This document shows positions 51,284-58,439 of a stretch of DNA of 64,000 nt, one piece after another. The notes beneath the pieces are model-generated. The model saw nothing but the letters and a program-made list of their open reading frames with translations. It did no database searches and had not been told where the DNA came from. The number at the start of each line of letters is the position of its first letter. Within the stretch, counting starts at the first letter, position 1. This stretch comes from Streptomyces sp. Y2F8-2 (GTDB taxonomy: Bacteria > Actinomycetota > Actinomycetes > Streptomycetales > Streptomycetaceae). The position numbers and the translations under genes were made by a program. Location: contig NZ_BNGS01000007.1 in assembly GCF_014905555.1 (NCBI RefSeq), forward strand, positions 186,001 through 250,000, written 5' to 3'.

Positions 51284-51478
51284 TCACTTGCCGAGAAGCT
51301 TCTTGATCTTCTTGGCGTCGCCCGGGGCCATCTCGGCGTTGCCGGTGAGGCGACGCGTCAGACGGGACGACTTGTGCTCGAGCAGGTGGCGCTTGCCGGC
51401 GCGCTCACGGAGCACCTTGCCGGAGCCGGTGACCTTGAAGCGCTTGCTGGCACCGCTGTGCGACTTGTTCTTCGGCAT
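51284..51478 (-). CDS. rpmI: 50S ribosomal protein L35
   Basis: 64-aa basic protein, M-P-K-N-K-S-H-S-G-A-S-K-R-F-K-V-T-G-S-G-K, typical of L35 and the usual middle gene of infC-rpmI-rplT. The 184 bp between it and infC includes a hairpin. Confidence 0.99.
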   Translation of the reverse strand: MPKNKSHSGASKRFKVTGSGKVLRERAGKRHLLEHKSSRLTRRLTGNAEMAPGDAKKIKKLLGK

Positions 51479-51641
51479 AGCGCCGTTCTCTCCTCGTCGG
51501 TGGCGCTCCGGTGCCCGGTCGTTAAACCGGGCACGCTGGAGCGTCGCTCTTGTATCGGTTACATCCTGGGACTGGCGTCCCGGGCTTTCCGGGGTCCGTA
51601 CGTCCGCCCAGCGGCGGTCGTACGTCCGTACGTCCGGCTCC

Positions 51642-51661
51642 CCCGGGGCTCACGCCCCGGG
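51642..51661 (-). terminator. Hairpin immediately after infC (partial terminator or processing site)
   Basis: CCCGGGGC-TCAC-GCCCCGGG, perfect 8-bp stem beginning one base after the infC stop. Because rpmI and rplT follow, it probably reduces or processes transcripts and does not fully stop them. Confidence 0.55.
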
Positions 51662-51662
51662 A

Positions 51663-52310
51663 TCAGGCCTCGGCGGATGCCTCGGCCGGGGCCTCGGCGG
51701 TCTCGGCGTCGGCGGGGTTCTGCGAGCGGCCGGGGTTGGCCTTCGCAGACGCCTTGCGGGCCTCCTGCGCCTGACGGGCCTCGGCCATCGCCTCGGTCTT
51801 CTTCTTGTGCGGACCGAGAACCATGATCATGTTGCGGCCGTCCTGCTTCGGGTTCGACTCCACGAAACCGAGGTCCTGGACGTCCTCCGCGAGACGCTGC
51901 AGCAGTCGGTAGCCCAGCTCGGGGCGGGACTGCTCGCGGCCACGGAACATGATCGTGATCTTGACCTTGTCGCCCTGCTTGAGGAACCGGACGACGTGAC
52001 CCTTCTTGGTGTCATAGTCGTGCGGGTCGATCTTCGGCCGGAGCTTCATCTCCTTGATGACCGTGTGCGCCTGGTTCTTGCGCGCCTCACGGGCCTTCAT
52101 GGCCGACTCGTACTTGAACTTCCCGTAGTCCATGAGCTTGCACACGGGCGGACGGGCGTTCGCCGCGACCTCGACCAGGTCCAGGTCGTACTCCTGCGCA
52201 AGCTCCAGGGCCTTGGCAAGCGGCACGATGCCGACCTGCTCGCCACTGGGACCGACAAGTCGCACCTCGGGAACGCGAATCCGGTCGTTGATGCGGGGCT
52301 CGGCGCTGAT
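51663..52310 (-). CDS. infC: Translation initiation factor IF-3, likely AUC start
   Basis: 215-aa IF-3. The N-domain has P-R-I-N-D-R-I-R-V-P-E-V-R-L-V-G and the linker a run of basic residues. The C-domain has the rRNA-binding I-T-I-M-F-R-G-R-E. An Ala/Glu-rich tail of about 35 residues follows. No ATG/GTG/TTG fits the conserved start. The codon before Ser-Ala-Glu-Pro is ATC (52308-52310), with GAGGAGG 4 nt upstream, so I assign AUC as start, a variant of the AUU used by infC elsewhere for self-limitation by IF-3. Upstream in-frame readings lack homology and a ribosome site. Confidence 0.9.
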   Translation of the reverse strand: MSAEPRINDRIRVPEVRLVGPSGEQVGIVPLAKALELAQEYDLDLVEVAANARPPVCKLMDYGKFKYESAMKAREARKNQAHTVIKEMKLRPKIDPHDYDTKKGHVVRFLKQGDKVKITIMFRGREQSRPELGYRLLQRLAEDVQDLGFVESNPKQDGRNMIMVLGPHKKKTEAMAEARQAQEARKASAKANPGRSQNPADAETAEAPAEASAEA

Positions 52311-52680
52311 GGATCCTCCTCGGTAGCACCTACGGCCGCCTGGCGGACGGCCGCGTATATGTCTGGGTTGACATAAGGACCAACCATCACGGCGCATGAA
52401 AAATGCCCCGGACGGGACACAGGCGGGACTCCGAACTTTCCGGAGCACCGCCGCGGTGGTCCGCGGGGCGCGATTTCGGGCGACTCCACCGTCCGTACGG
52501 AACGGTGGTGGCCGCCTGACCGGTGACCCGCCGCCCCTCGGGGTGGCAAGGTGGGAGATCGGAGCCTCCACTTGTGGGCCGGGCAACCAGGTGTCCGGCC
52601 GGTCGTCAGTCAAGGCTAGCAGCTTCGGTCGGCCAGGGCTAATTCAAGCGAACGCACGTCCGGCACCTATCGTGTGGTGC
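52311..52680. other. infC leader and divergent promoter region (370 bp)
   Basis: No protein gene. On the minus strand it holds CCACCGT...ACGGTGG (7-bp arms) and, at about 52399-52420, GTCCC-GTCC-GGGGC followed by ATTTTT, an unusual U-run in this genome and a weak terminator-like structure. A leader attenuator for the ribosomal operon is possible. On the plus strand it ends with the promoter of the DUF1844 gene. Confidence 0.45.
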
Positions 52681-53076
52681 ATGAGTGACACCTCCCCCTC
52701 GGAATCCGAGGCCCCCACGGAATCCCCGGATTCCGCCGCGCAGCCCGACTTCGACGCCATGACCCGCGACATCGCGGAGGTGCCCGCGGTCGAGGTGATC
52801 GTGACGGTCGCCGTCAACCTGATGAGCGCCGCCGCCGTGAAGCTCGGTCTCACCGAGGAGGGCGACAAGTACAAGGACCTGGACGAGGCCCGCAAGCTGG
52901 TGCACGCCCTCGCCGGGCTGCTCGACGCGAGCGCGACGGAGATCAGCTCCTTCCACGCGGCGCCGCTGCGCGACGGCCTGAAGTCGCTGCAGCTGGCGTT
53001 CCGCGAGGCGTCCGTCGTCCCGGACGAGCCGGGCCAGGGCCCGGGCGAGAAGTACACCGGGCCGATCTACGGCTAG
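52681..53076 (+). CDS. DUF1844-family protein
   Basis: 131 aa with an acidic Ser/Pro/Glu-rich N-terminus (about 1-25), then a helical domain D-I-A-E-V-P-A-V-E-V-I-V-T-V-A-V-N-L-M-S-A-A-A-V-K-L-G-L-T. Conserved in actinobacteria next to infC; function unknown. ATG 52681 has no ribosome site, but TATCGT (52668-52673) lies 7 nt upstream, indicating a leaderless mRNA. Divergent from infC. Confidence 0.9.
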   Translation: MSDTSPSESEAPTESPDSAAQPDFDAMTRDIAEVPAVEVIVTVAVNLMSAAAVKLGLTEEGDKYKDLDEARKLVHALAGLLDASATEISSFHAAPLRDGLKSLQLAFREASVVPDEPGQGPGEKYTGPIYG

Positions 53077-53120
53077 GGCCTCTCGTTCGGATCGTGCCGG
53101 GCTCGCGGGGCCCGGCACGC

Positions 53121-53157
53121 ACTCCCCCACTGCCTCAACGGCGTGGGGGCACCCCCA
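53121..53157 (+). repeat. Dispersed G/C palindromic element, copy 6
   Basis: CTCCCCCACTGCC-TCAAC-GGCGTGGGGG followed by CACCCCCA. Matches copy 5 (inverted) most closely. Confidence 0.75.
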
Positions 53158-53179
53158 GCGGCGTTGTCGTCACTCGCCG

Positions 53180-53220
53180 ACTCCCCACGCTCGAACACGC
53201 TCGCGCGGGGGGACCCCCAT
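53180..53220 (+). repeat. Dispersed G/C palindromic element, copy 7
   Basis: CTCCCCACGCTCGAACACGC then TCGCGCGGGGGGACCCCCAT, same architecture as copy 8. Confidence 0.75.
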
Positions 53221-53277
53221 CGCGTCGCCCGCCGCGGTAGCGGCCGATGTCACAGCCTCCTCGCCGTGCGGCTGCAC

Positions 53278-53319
53278 GCTCCCCCGCGCTCGAACGAGCT
53301 CGCGCGGGGGCGCCCCCAT
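53278..53319 (+). repeat. Dispersed G/C palindromic element, copy 8
   Basis: CTCCCCCGCGCTCGAACGAG, then CTCGCGCGGGGG and CGCCCCCAT. Shares the GCTCGAAC core with copy 7, 98 bp away. Confidence 0.75.
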
Positions 53320-53390
53320 GGCCCCGCTCCCCGACCCGGCCTGATCCGAACGAAAGACCCCAGGGCCGACCCGGGACCGTACGAAGATCG

Positions 53391-54122
53391 TCACGAACGC
53401 ACGAACAAGGGCTCGCCCGGAGGCGTCGCTCCGGCCGGCAGGACTGCCAGGTCGAGGCCGCGCACCAGGCGGGCCCTCAGTGTGTCGTCGGCCGCCATCC
53501 GCTCGGCCACGGCGCGCGCGGCCTCGCCCGGGCTCGCCGCCGGGTCCAGGACGAGCGCGAGGATGCCGTCGGCCTTGCCCGGGCCGAGGTAGGCGCGCCG
53601 CACGGCGGGCTCGGCGGCCACGGCGGCCCGTACGGCGCCGGTGACGGCCGGGTCGGCGAGCGGGTCGGTGGTCGTACGGCCCTCGGCGAGGGCGAGCAGC
53701 GTGGGGCCGGTCAGTTCGAACGGCACCGGACCGGACAGGTCCAGCACGATCGTGTCGGCCTTCTCGTGCGCGGCGGCCTGGAGGGCCTGGTGCAGCGGGA
53801 CGGCGACCGGGCGGGCCGCAGGGTCCCAGCGGGCCAGCGCGTCCGTCGAGGTGAAGGCGGGCAGGGCGGTGCGGCCGCCGGCCTTCAGGGTCGGTACGGC
53901 CATCTCGCTGGTCTTCTCGCGGCGCAGCCCCTTCTCGTCCTCCTCCACCTCGCCGAGGATCGCGACGACGGGGACGAGGAGCCGTGCACCCTTCAGCGCC
54001 TCCAGGACGGGCCCCACGGCGGTGCGGTCCTCGGCCCAGGCGGCGAGCGCCGCGCTCAGCCGGGGGTCGGCCGAACCGTCGTCGTCGGAGAAGCCGGAGT
54101 CGGGAATGTTCTTGTTCGCCAC
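53391..54122 (-). CDS. SseB-family protein
   Basis: 243 aa. The SseB core appears as L-L-V-P-V-V-A-I-L-G-E-V, A-L-P-A-F-T-S-T-D-A-L and R-P-V-A-V-P-L-H-Q-A-L. The C-terminal Ala-rich domain carries R-R-A-Y-L-G-P-G-K-A. Family members are of uncertain function, linked to stress or type III systems in other phyla. GTG 54122 (VANKNIPDSGFSDDDG) is the homologous start; the frame extends slightly upstream. Confidence 0.85.
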   Translation of the reverse strand: MANKNIPDSGFSDDDGSADPRLSAALAAWAEDRTAVGPVLEALKGARLLVPVVAILGEVEEDEKGLRREKTSEMAVPTLKAGGRTALPAFTSTDALARWDPAARPVAVPLHQALQAAAHEKADTIVLDLSGPVPFELTGPTLLALAEGRTTTDPLADPAVTGAVRAAVAAEPAVRRAYLGPGKADGILALVLDPAASPGEAARAVAERMAADDTLRARLVRGLDLAVLPAGATPPGEPLFVRS

Positions 54123-54274
54123 GGTCACCGACCCTATCGGGGGGTCTTCGCCGGGGCAGTGCCGCCCCTGAGACACGGGTGGTCACCGCTCTCACCGGTT
54201 TCTCAGCGTCTCCTGACACACCTCTCACGCCCGTCCCACGGCGTGCACAGCACGGGTGAAGACCATCGGCGGCC

Positions 54275-55225
54275 ATGGCGTCCCCGAGAGCCCACCGTCA
54301 CCACCGCGCCCGCGCCTGTCGGCGCCGGGCGTACTTCTGCACGGCGCTGGCGGCAGCCGTCGTGGCCGGCGGTACGGCGACGGGGACGGTGTACCTGAGG
54401 GAGCGGGCGCACGCCGACGCGGGCGCCGTATCGTCGGCGTCGTCGGTGACGCCCTCGGCGTCGGCCCCGTCGAGCCAGGAGGCATCGGTGGAACCTGCCG
54501 CGGAACCCTCGGTGGACCGGGACGCGCTGCTGAAGCGGGCGATGGCGTCGGTGGCCGTCGAGGACACGGCGGACGCGGCCGTGGCGGTCCTCTCGATGGA
54601 CTCCGGGGAGAGCGCCGCGTACGGCGACGGCACCTTCGACACGGCGAGCATCGTGAAGGTGGACATCCTGGCGGCGCTGCTGCTCCAGGCGCAGGACGAC
54701 GGCCGGCACCTGACCGCGCAGGAGAAGGCGCACGCCACCGCGATGATCGAGAACAGCGACAACGGGTCCGCGTCGGCACTGTGGACGGCGATCGGGGGCG
54801 CCGACGGCCTGGACAGCGCGAACAAGCGGTTCGGCCTGACGGACACGGTCGGTGGTGAGGGCACGCTGTGGGGGCTCACGCAGACCACGGCGGCGGACCA
54901 GCTGACCCTGCTCCGGCAGGTGTTCGAGGACGACTCGCTGCTGAGCGAGGCCTCGCGGTCCTACCTGCGGGGGCTCATGGGCGACATCGCCGAGGATCAG
55001 CGGTGGGGGGTTTCCGCGGCGGCGGACGGCTCCGCGTGGGCGCTGAAGAACGGTTGGCTGGCGCGGAGCACGACCGGGCTGTGGGACGTCAACAGCATCG
55101 GACGGGTCACGGTCGGCGGGCGCGACTTCCTGGTGGCGGCGCTGTCCGGCGGGAACTCGACGAAGGAGAAGGGGATTTCGGTGGTGGAGGCCGCGGCGCG
55201 AGCGGCCGTGGCCGTCTTCCGGTGA
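54275..55225 (+). CDS. Exported serine beta-lactamase-fold protein
   Basis: 316 aa. A basic N-terminus and hydrophobic helix (about 20-40) form a signal peptide or anchor, followed by a Ser/Ala/Glu linker. The catalytic domain has S-I-V-K (SxxK nucleophile, about residue 126), E-N-S-D-N-G (SDN loop, about 166) and L-K-N-G-W, standing for the K-T/S-G triad with Asn in place of Thr/Ser. It may be a class A-like hydrolase, a D-Ala carboxypeptidase relative, or inactive toward beta-lactams. Acts outside the membrane. Confidence 0.85.
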   Translation: MASPRAHRHHRARACRRRAYFCTALAAAVVAGGTATGTVYLRERAHADAGAVSSASSVTPSASAPSSQEASVEPAAEPSVDRDALLKRAMASVAVEDTADAAVAVLSMDSGESAAYGDGTFDTASIVKVDILAALLLQAQDDGRHLTAQEKAHATAMIENSDNGSASALWTAIGGADGLDSANKRFGLTDTVGGEGTLWGLTQTTAADQLTLLRQVFEDDSLLSEASRSYLRGLMGDIAEDQRWGVSAAADGSAWALKNGWLARSTTGLWDVNSIGRVTVGGRDFLVAALSGGNSTKEKGISVVEAAARAAVAVFR

Positions 55226-55249
55226 GAGCACCGCAGCACCGCGGGTCGT

Positions 55250-56416
55250 CTACGCGGCGCTTCTGCGGCCCCTCCACAGCAGTGCCGAAGCCACCAGCAG
55301 CGCCACGCCCAGGGCGCCCGCCAGGGGGCCCGCCCAGCCCGGTGGGTCCGAGGCGGCGCCGGCCGTGTCCGGGCCGGAGCCGAAGTACTCCTTGCCGTAC
55401 GCCGCCGGGTGCAGGTTGTCCGGTCTGAGGCCGGCGGCCGCCTTGATGGCTGCCGCGGGGTCGATGAAGCCGAAGCCGCGGGAGTCGTCCCTGCCGCCGG
55501 TGGGAGGGTTGCGAGCGGTCTTCTCCAGGAGCCGCTTGATCTGGGCCGGGCCGAGTCCCGGATGGGCCGCCTTGATGAGCGCCACGGCGCCCGAGACGAA
55601 GGCGGATGCCGCGCTCGTGCCCCAGCCCTCGTAGTACTTGCGGTCCGGTTCTGCGATGACGACGTCGACTCCGGGGGCGCTGACCGTGGCGTACCAGCGG
55701 CGGGTGGAGAAGGAGGCGCGGGTGCCGTCGCTGTCGACGGCGGTGGCCGCGATGACGCCGGGGTAGGCCGCCGGGTACGAGGTGTGGTCGCCGTGCTCGC
55801 CGCCGTTGCCGGCTGAGGCGACGACGACCGTGCCCTTCTTCAGCGCGTACTGGATCGCCTCGTCCTCGGCCGCTTCGGGGTGCGCGGAGCTGGAGTCGTC
55901 GCCGAGGGAGAGGTTGATGACGTCGGCGCCGTGGTCGGCGGCCCAGCGGATTCCTTCGGCGAGTGCGTTGCCACGGGTGTTGCGGGCCTTCGTACGGGCC
56001 GGGTCGCCGTCCTCGAGGATGACACGCACGGGGAGGATCTTCGCCTCGGGGGCGACGCCCATGACGCCGTCGGAGTCGTCGATCCCGTGGCCGTGGCCCG
56101 CGATGATGCCGGCCATGGCGGTGCCGTGCACGGCCCAGGCGGGGTCGCCGCGCCGGGCGCCGAAGCCGACCAGGTCCTTGGCGGGGAGGACGTTGCCCAC
56201 CAGGTCGGGGTGGGTGTCGTCGACGCCGGTGTCGAGGAGGGCGACGGTGATGCCCTTGCCCTTGGTCGTCTGCCAGGCCTGCTGGACGTGCAGGGCGTCG
56301 AGGGCCCACTCCTGGGCCCGTATGCCGTCGGCGTGGGCGGCGGTGGCGGGCAGCAGGGCGAGGGCGGCGGCGATGAGGGGGGTGAGCAGGCGCGCGCCGG
56401 TCGTGCGGGCGCTCAT
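55250..56416 (-). CDS. mycP: Type VII secretion-associated serine protease (mycosin, MycP-like)
   Basis: 388-aa subtilisin-like protease. Signal peptide to about residue 29, then the catalytic triad in L-L-D-T-G-V-D-D (Asp), V-H-G-T-A-M-A-G (His) and G-W-G-T-S-A-A-S (Ser). A C-terminal single membrane helix (about 355-380) with an Arg-rich cytoplasmic tail anchors it. This is the mycosin layout. No EccB/C/D or EsxA/B genes lie in this window, so it is an orphan here. ATG 56416 overlaps the upstream gene by ATGA, so the pair is coupled. Confidence 0.9.
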   Translation of the reverse strand: MSARTTGARLLTPLIAAALALLPATAAHADGIRAQEWALDALHVQQAWQTTKGKGITVALLDTGVDDTHPDLVGNVLPAKDLVGFGARRGDPAWAVHGTAMAGIIAGHGHGIDDSDGVMGVAPEAKILPVRVILEDGDPARTKARNTRGNALAEGIRWAADHGADVINLSLGDDSSSAHPEAAEDEAIQYALKKGTVVVASAGNGGEHGDHTSYPAAYPGVIAATAVDSDGTRASFSTRRWYATVSAPGVDVVIAEPDRKYYEGWGTSAASAFVSGAVALIKAAHPGLGPAQIKRLLEKTARNPPTGGRDDSRGFGFIDPAAAIKAAAGLRPDNLHPAAYGKEYFGSGPDTAGAASDPPGWAGPLAGALGVALLVASALLWRGRRSAA

Positions 56417-58149
56417 GAGGACCTCTCCGTGGCCGAGGTGAAGGTCTTGCGCAGGGCCGCCTCGATACGGTCGGCGAGGCCGGCCGCGTCATTGCCGAGC
56501 CCCGCCTGGGCGGGGGCCGTGGTGGCACCCGTCTTCATGGCGCTCTCGGCCGGCTCGGGTTCGGTGACGGTGCGGCCGTCGGCGAAGCCGGAGACGCCGT
56601 AGACGACGACGGGGGCGTCCGTGAGGACGGATATCGTCCAGGACGCGCGCTGGGCGTCGCCGAAGCCCGCCGCGACGGTCCCCTCGGCCGCGTACGGGCG
56701 GGGCATGAGGTCGGTGCGGCGGTCCAGGCCCTCGTCCTTGAAGCGGCTGGCGAGGGCGCCCATGGCGGCGGCGTCGGCCCGGGTGAACAGCAGTCCGACG
56801 GTGGTGACCTGACTGCTGGTCGCGTCGGTGTAGGTGGCACGCAGCAGGCGCAGGCAGCCGACGGGGGCGAGGGCCTTGCGCAGGAGCGGGTCGAAGGCGT
56901 CCGTGCAGCCGCTGTCGGGGGCGACGGCGATACGGGTCCAGATGCGGTCGGCGCCGCCGGGGCCGGCGCCCGGGCCGTTGACGGTGGGCGGGAAGAGCCG
57001 GTCGACGGGGACGCTGTGCCACAGGGTTCCGGCGACGGCGTACGCGCCCCGCGCACCGTCCGGTGAGTCGTCCCCGGTGAGCCAACTGCCGGTCACGGCA
57101 CCGCCGATGAGGCCGAGCCCGAGGACGAGGCAGGCGGCGGAGGCGGCGACCCTGGGGCGGACGCGGGCGCCCAAGTGCAGCCGCGGCCTGGGGGGTTCGA
57201 CACCGCGGGTGTCGGGCTGGGCGAGGGTCACGAAGGGCCGCACCGGTTGGACGGGGCGCAGCCGCGCGGTGGTCTCCACGATGCCGGGGGTGTCCGCGGC
57301 GGGGGCGGCGCCGACGGCCGGGGGCGCGTCGGGGAAGCGTGCGGTGGCCACCGGCGGGGGCGGACCCGGGGTCCCGGCGTGCGGGTCGGACCGGACGTCC
57401 GCGAGCCGGCGGGACTCGGGGGCGGGCCGCGCCGACGGTTCCCGGTCACCACCGGATGCGCCCTCGGAGACGCCTGCGGGCCGCTGGGGCACTCCCGCGC
57501 CGAGCCGGAACGGCCGCGCGACGGCACCGGTCCGGGCGGACGCACCGACCGCACCGGGACCGGCCGGGGGCCGGCCCGCACCGGAAGGGGCCGGGTGCCC
57601 GGCCGCGGCGGAGTGGCCGGGGGCCTCCGCCGTGTCCGGCCGGTGAGAGCCAAGCTGCGTACCGGAACGGCCGAAGGAGTCGTCCGCGCCGGGCCGCACC
57701 GGGGCCCCGGCGGCGCCGGACCCGGCCGCGGCCTGCGTCCGGGGCGGCTGCTCGGGGCGGGGCGGGACCGGCGGGAAGGACGTACGGACAGGCGGAGTTG
57801 GCCGCGGTGCGACCGGCGCCTGCGGGCCGGACGGGGGTGCCGCCGCGGGCGGCTGCCCGGGGCGGGGCGGGATCGTTCCGGCGGAGCCGTTGCGCTGCGT
57901 CGGCCGAGGTCGGTCGCCTCCGGGCGCGGAGGTGCCGTTCGCCCCCGCGGGAGGGACACCCGGCGGCGTCGACGGGCGCGGCGGTGGCACGGAGGCGTCG
58001 GAGCGCGTCGTCGGGCGGGGCGCGGTCGCCGGCTCGTCGGGTGCCGTCGACGGACGGCGCGGAGGCACGGGGTCACCCGGCTGCGTGGCCGGGCGGGGCG
58101 GGCTCGAGGGGCGCGGAGGGATGGAGGCGCGGTGCGCTTCCGTGCTCAT
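56413..58149 (-). CDS. Large Pro-rich membrane protein coupled to mycosin
   Basis: 578 aa. Residues 1 to about 375 are disordered and very rich in Pro, Arg and Ala, with repeated P-P-R-P motifs. One membrane helix follows (about 387-410: A-A-S-A-A-C-L-V-L-G-L-G-L-I-G). The remaining 160 residues should be an extracytoplasmic domain with two Cys and a D-A-F-D-P-L-L-R-K-A motif. It may be an EccE-like partner or a mycosin substrate. I do not recognise the outer domain. A perfect palindrome lies 30 bp upstream of ATG 58149. Confidence 0.8.
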   Translation of the reverse strand: MSTEAHRASIPPRPSSPPRPATQPGDPVPPRRPSTAPDEPATAPRPTTRSDASVPPPRPSTPPGVPPAGANGTSAPGGDRPRPTQRNGSAGTIPPRPGQPPAAAPPSGPQAPVAPRPTPPVRTSFPPVPPRPEQPPRTQAAAGSGAAGAPVRPGADDSFGRSGTQLGSHRPDTAEAPGHSAAAGHPAPSGAGRPPAGPGAVGASARTGAVARPFRLGAGVPQRPAGVSEGASGGDREPSARPAPESRRLADVRSDPHAGTPGPPPPVATARFPDAPPAVGAAPAADTPGIVETTARLRPVQPVRPFVTLAQPDTRGVEPPRPRLHLGARVRPRVAASAACLVLGLGLIGGAVTGSWLTGDDSPDGARGAYAVAGTLWHSVPVDRLFPPTVNGPGAGPGGADRIWTRIAVAPDSGCTDAFDPLLRKALAPVGCLRLLRATYTDATSSQVTTVGLLFTRADAAAMGALASRFKDEGLDRRTDLMPRPYAAEGTVAAGFGDAQRASWTISVLTDAPVVVYGVSGFADGRTVTEPEPAESAMKTGATTAPAQAGLGNDAAGLADRIEAALRKTFTSATERSS

Positions 58150-58178
58150 GCACCCCCCGTTTCGTTGTAGCCGGACCT

Positions 58179-58194
58179 CCCGGGACGTCCCGGG
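58179..58194. promoter_or_regulatory. 16-bp perfect palindrome upstream of the Pro-rich gene
   Basis: CCCGGGACGTCCCGGG, 30 bp upstream of ATG 58149. Symmetry and position suit a dimeric regulator site, but no regulator is linked, and GC-rich palindromes are frequent here. Confidence 0.3.
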
Positions 58195-58439
58195 TGTTCG
58201 ACCGCCCAGGGCGGACGGCCGGTAGGCGTGGTGCGGACGCCGGCCCGTCCTGGGCAGACATACCCGCGCGCGCGGACGCCCATCCCAGGCGTGCGCGCCC
58301 GAGCGGAGCAGCCGCTTGCCCACGTGCGCGTCACTCTACGGGTTGATCCGCCTCGAACGGGAACCGGTCCAGGTCACCGGCGGCATCTGCCCGGATCGTC
58401 CCCCTACCCTGCGGTAATCGCATCTGGCAGGCTGCGTCC

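Larger units (their letters stand above)
53077..53390. other. 314-bp intergenic region filled with palindromic elements
   Basis: Contains copies 6-8 of the dispersed element and no ORF. It lies between convergent DUF1844 and SseB genes, so it should also serve as the transcription barrier between them. Confidence 0.6.

Noticed and set aside
54275..55225. Functional class A beta-lactamase giving resistance
   Set aside because: SxxK and SDN are present, but the K-T/S-G motif is K-N-G and the omega-loop glutamate is not evident, so the fold is kept but resistance activity is not supported.
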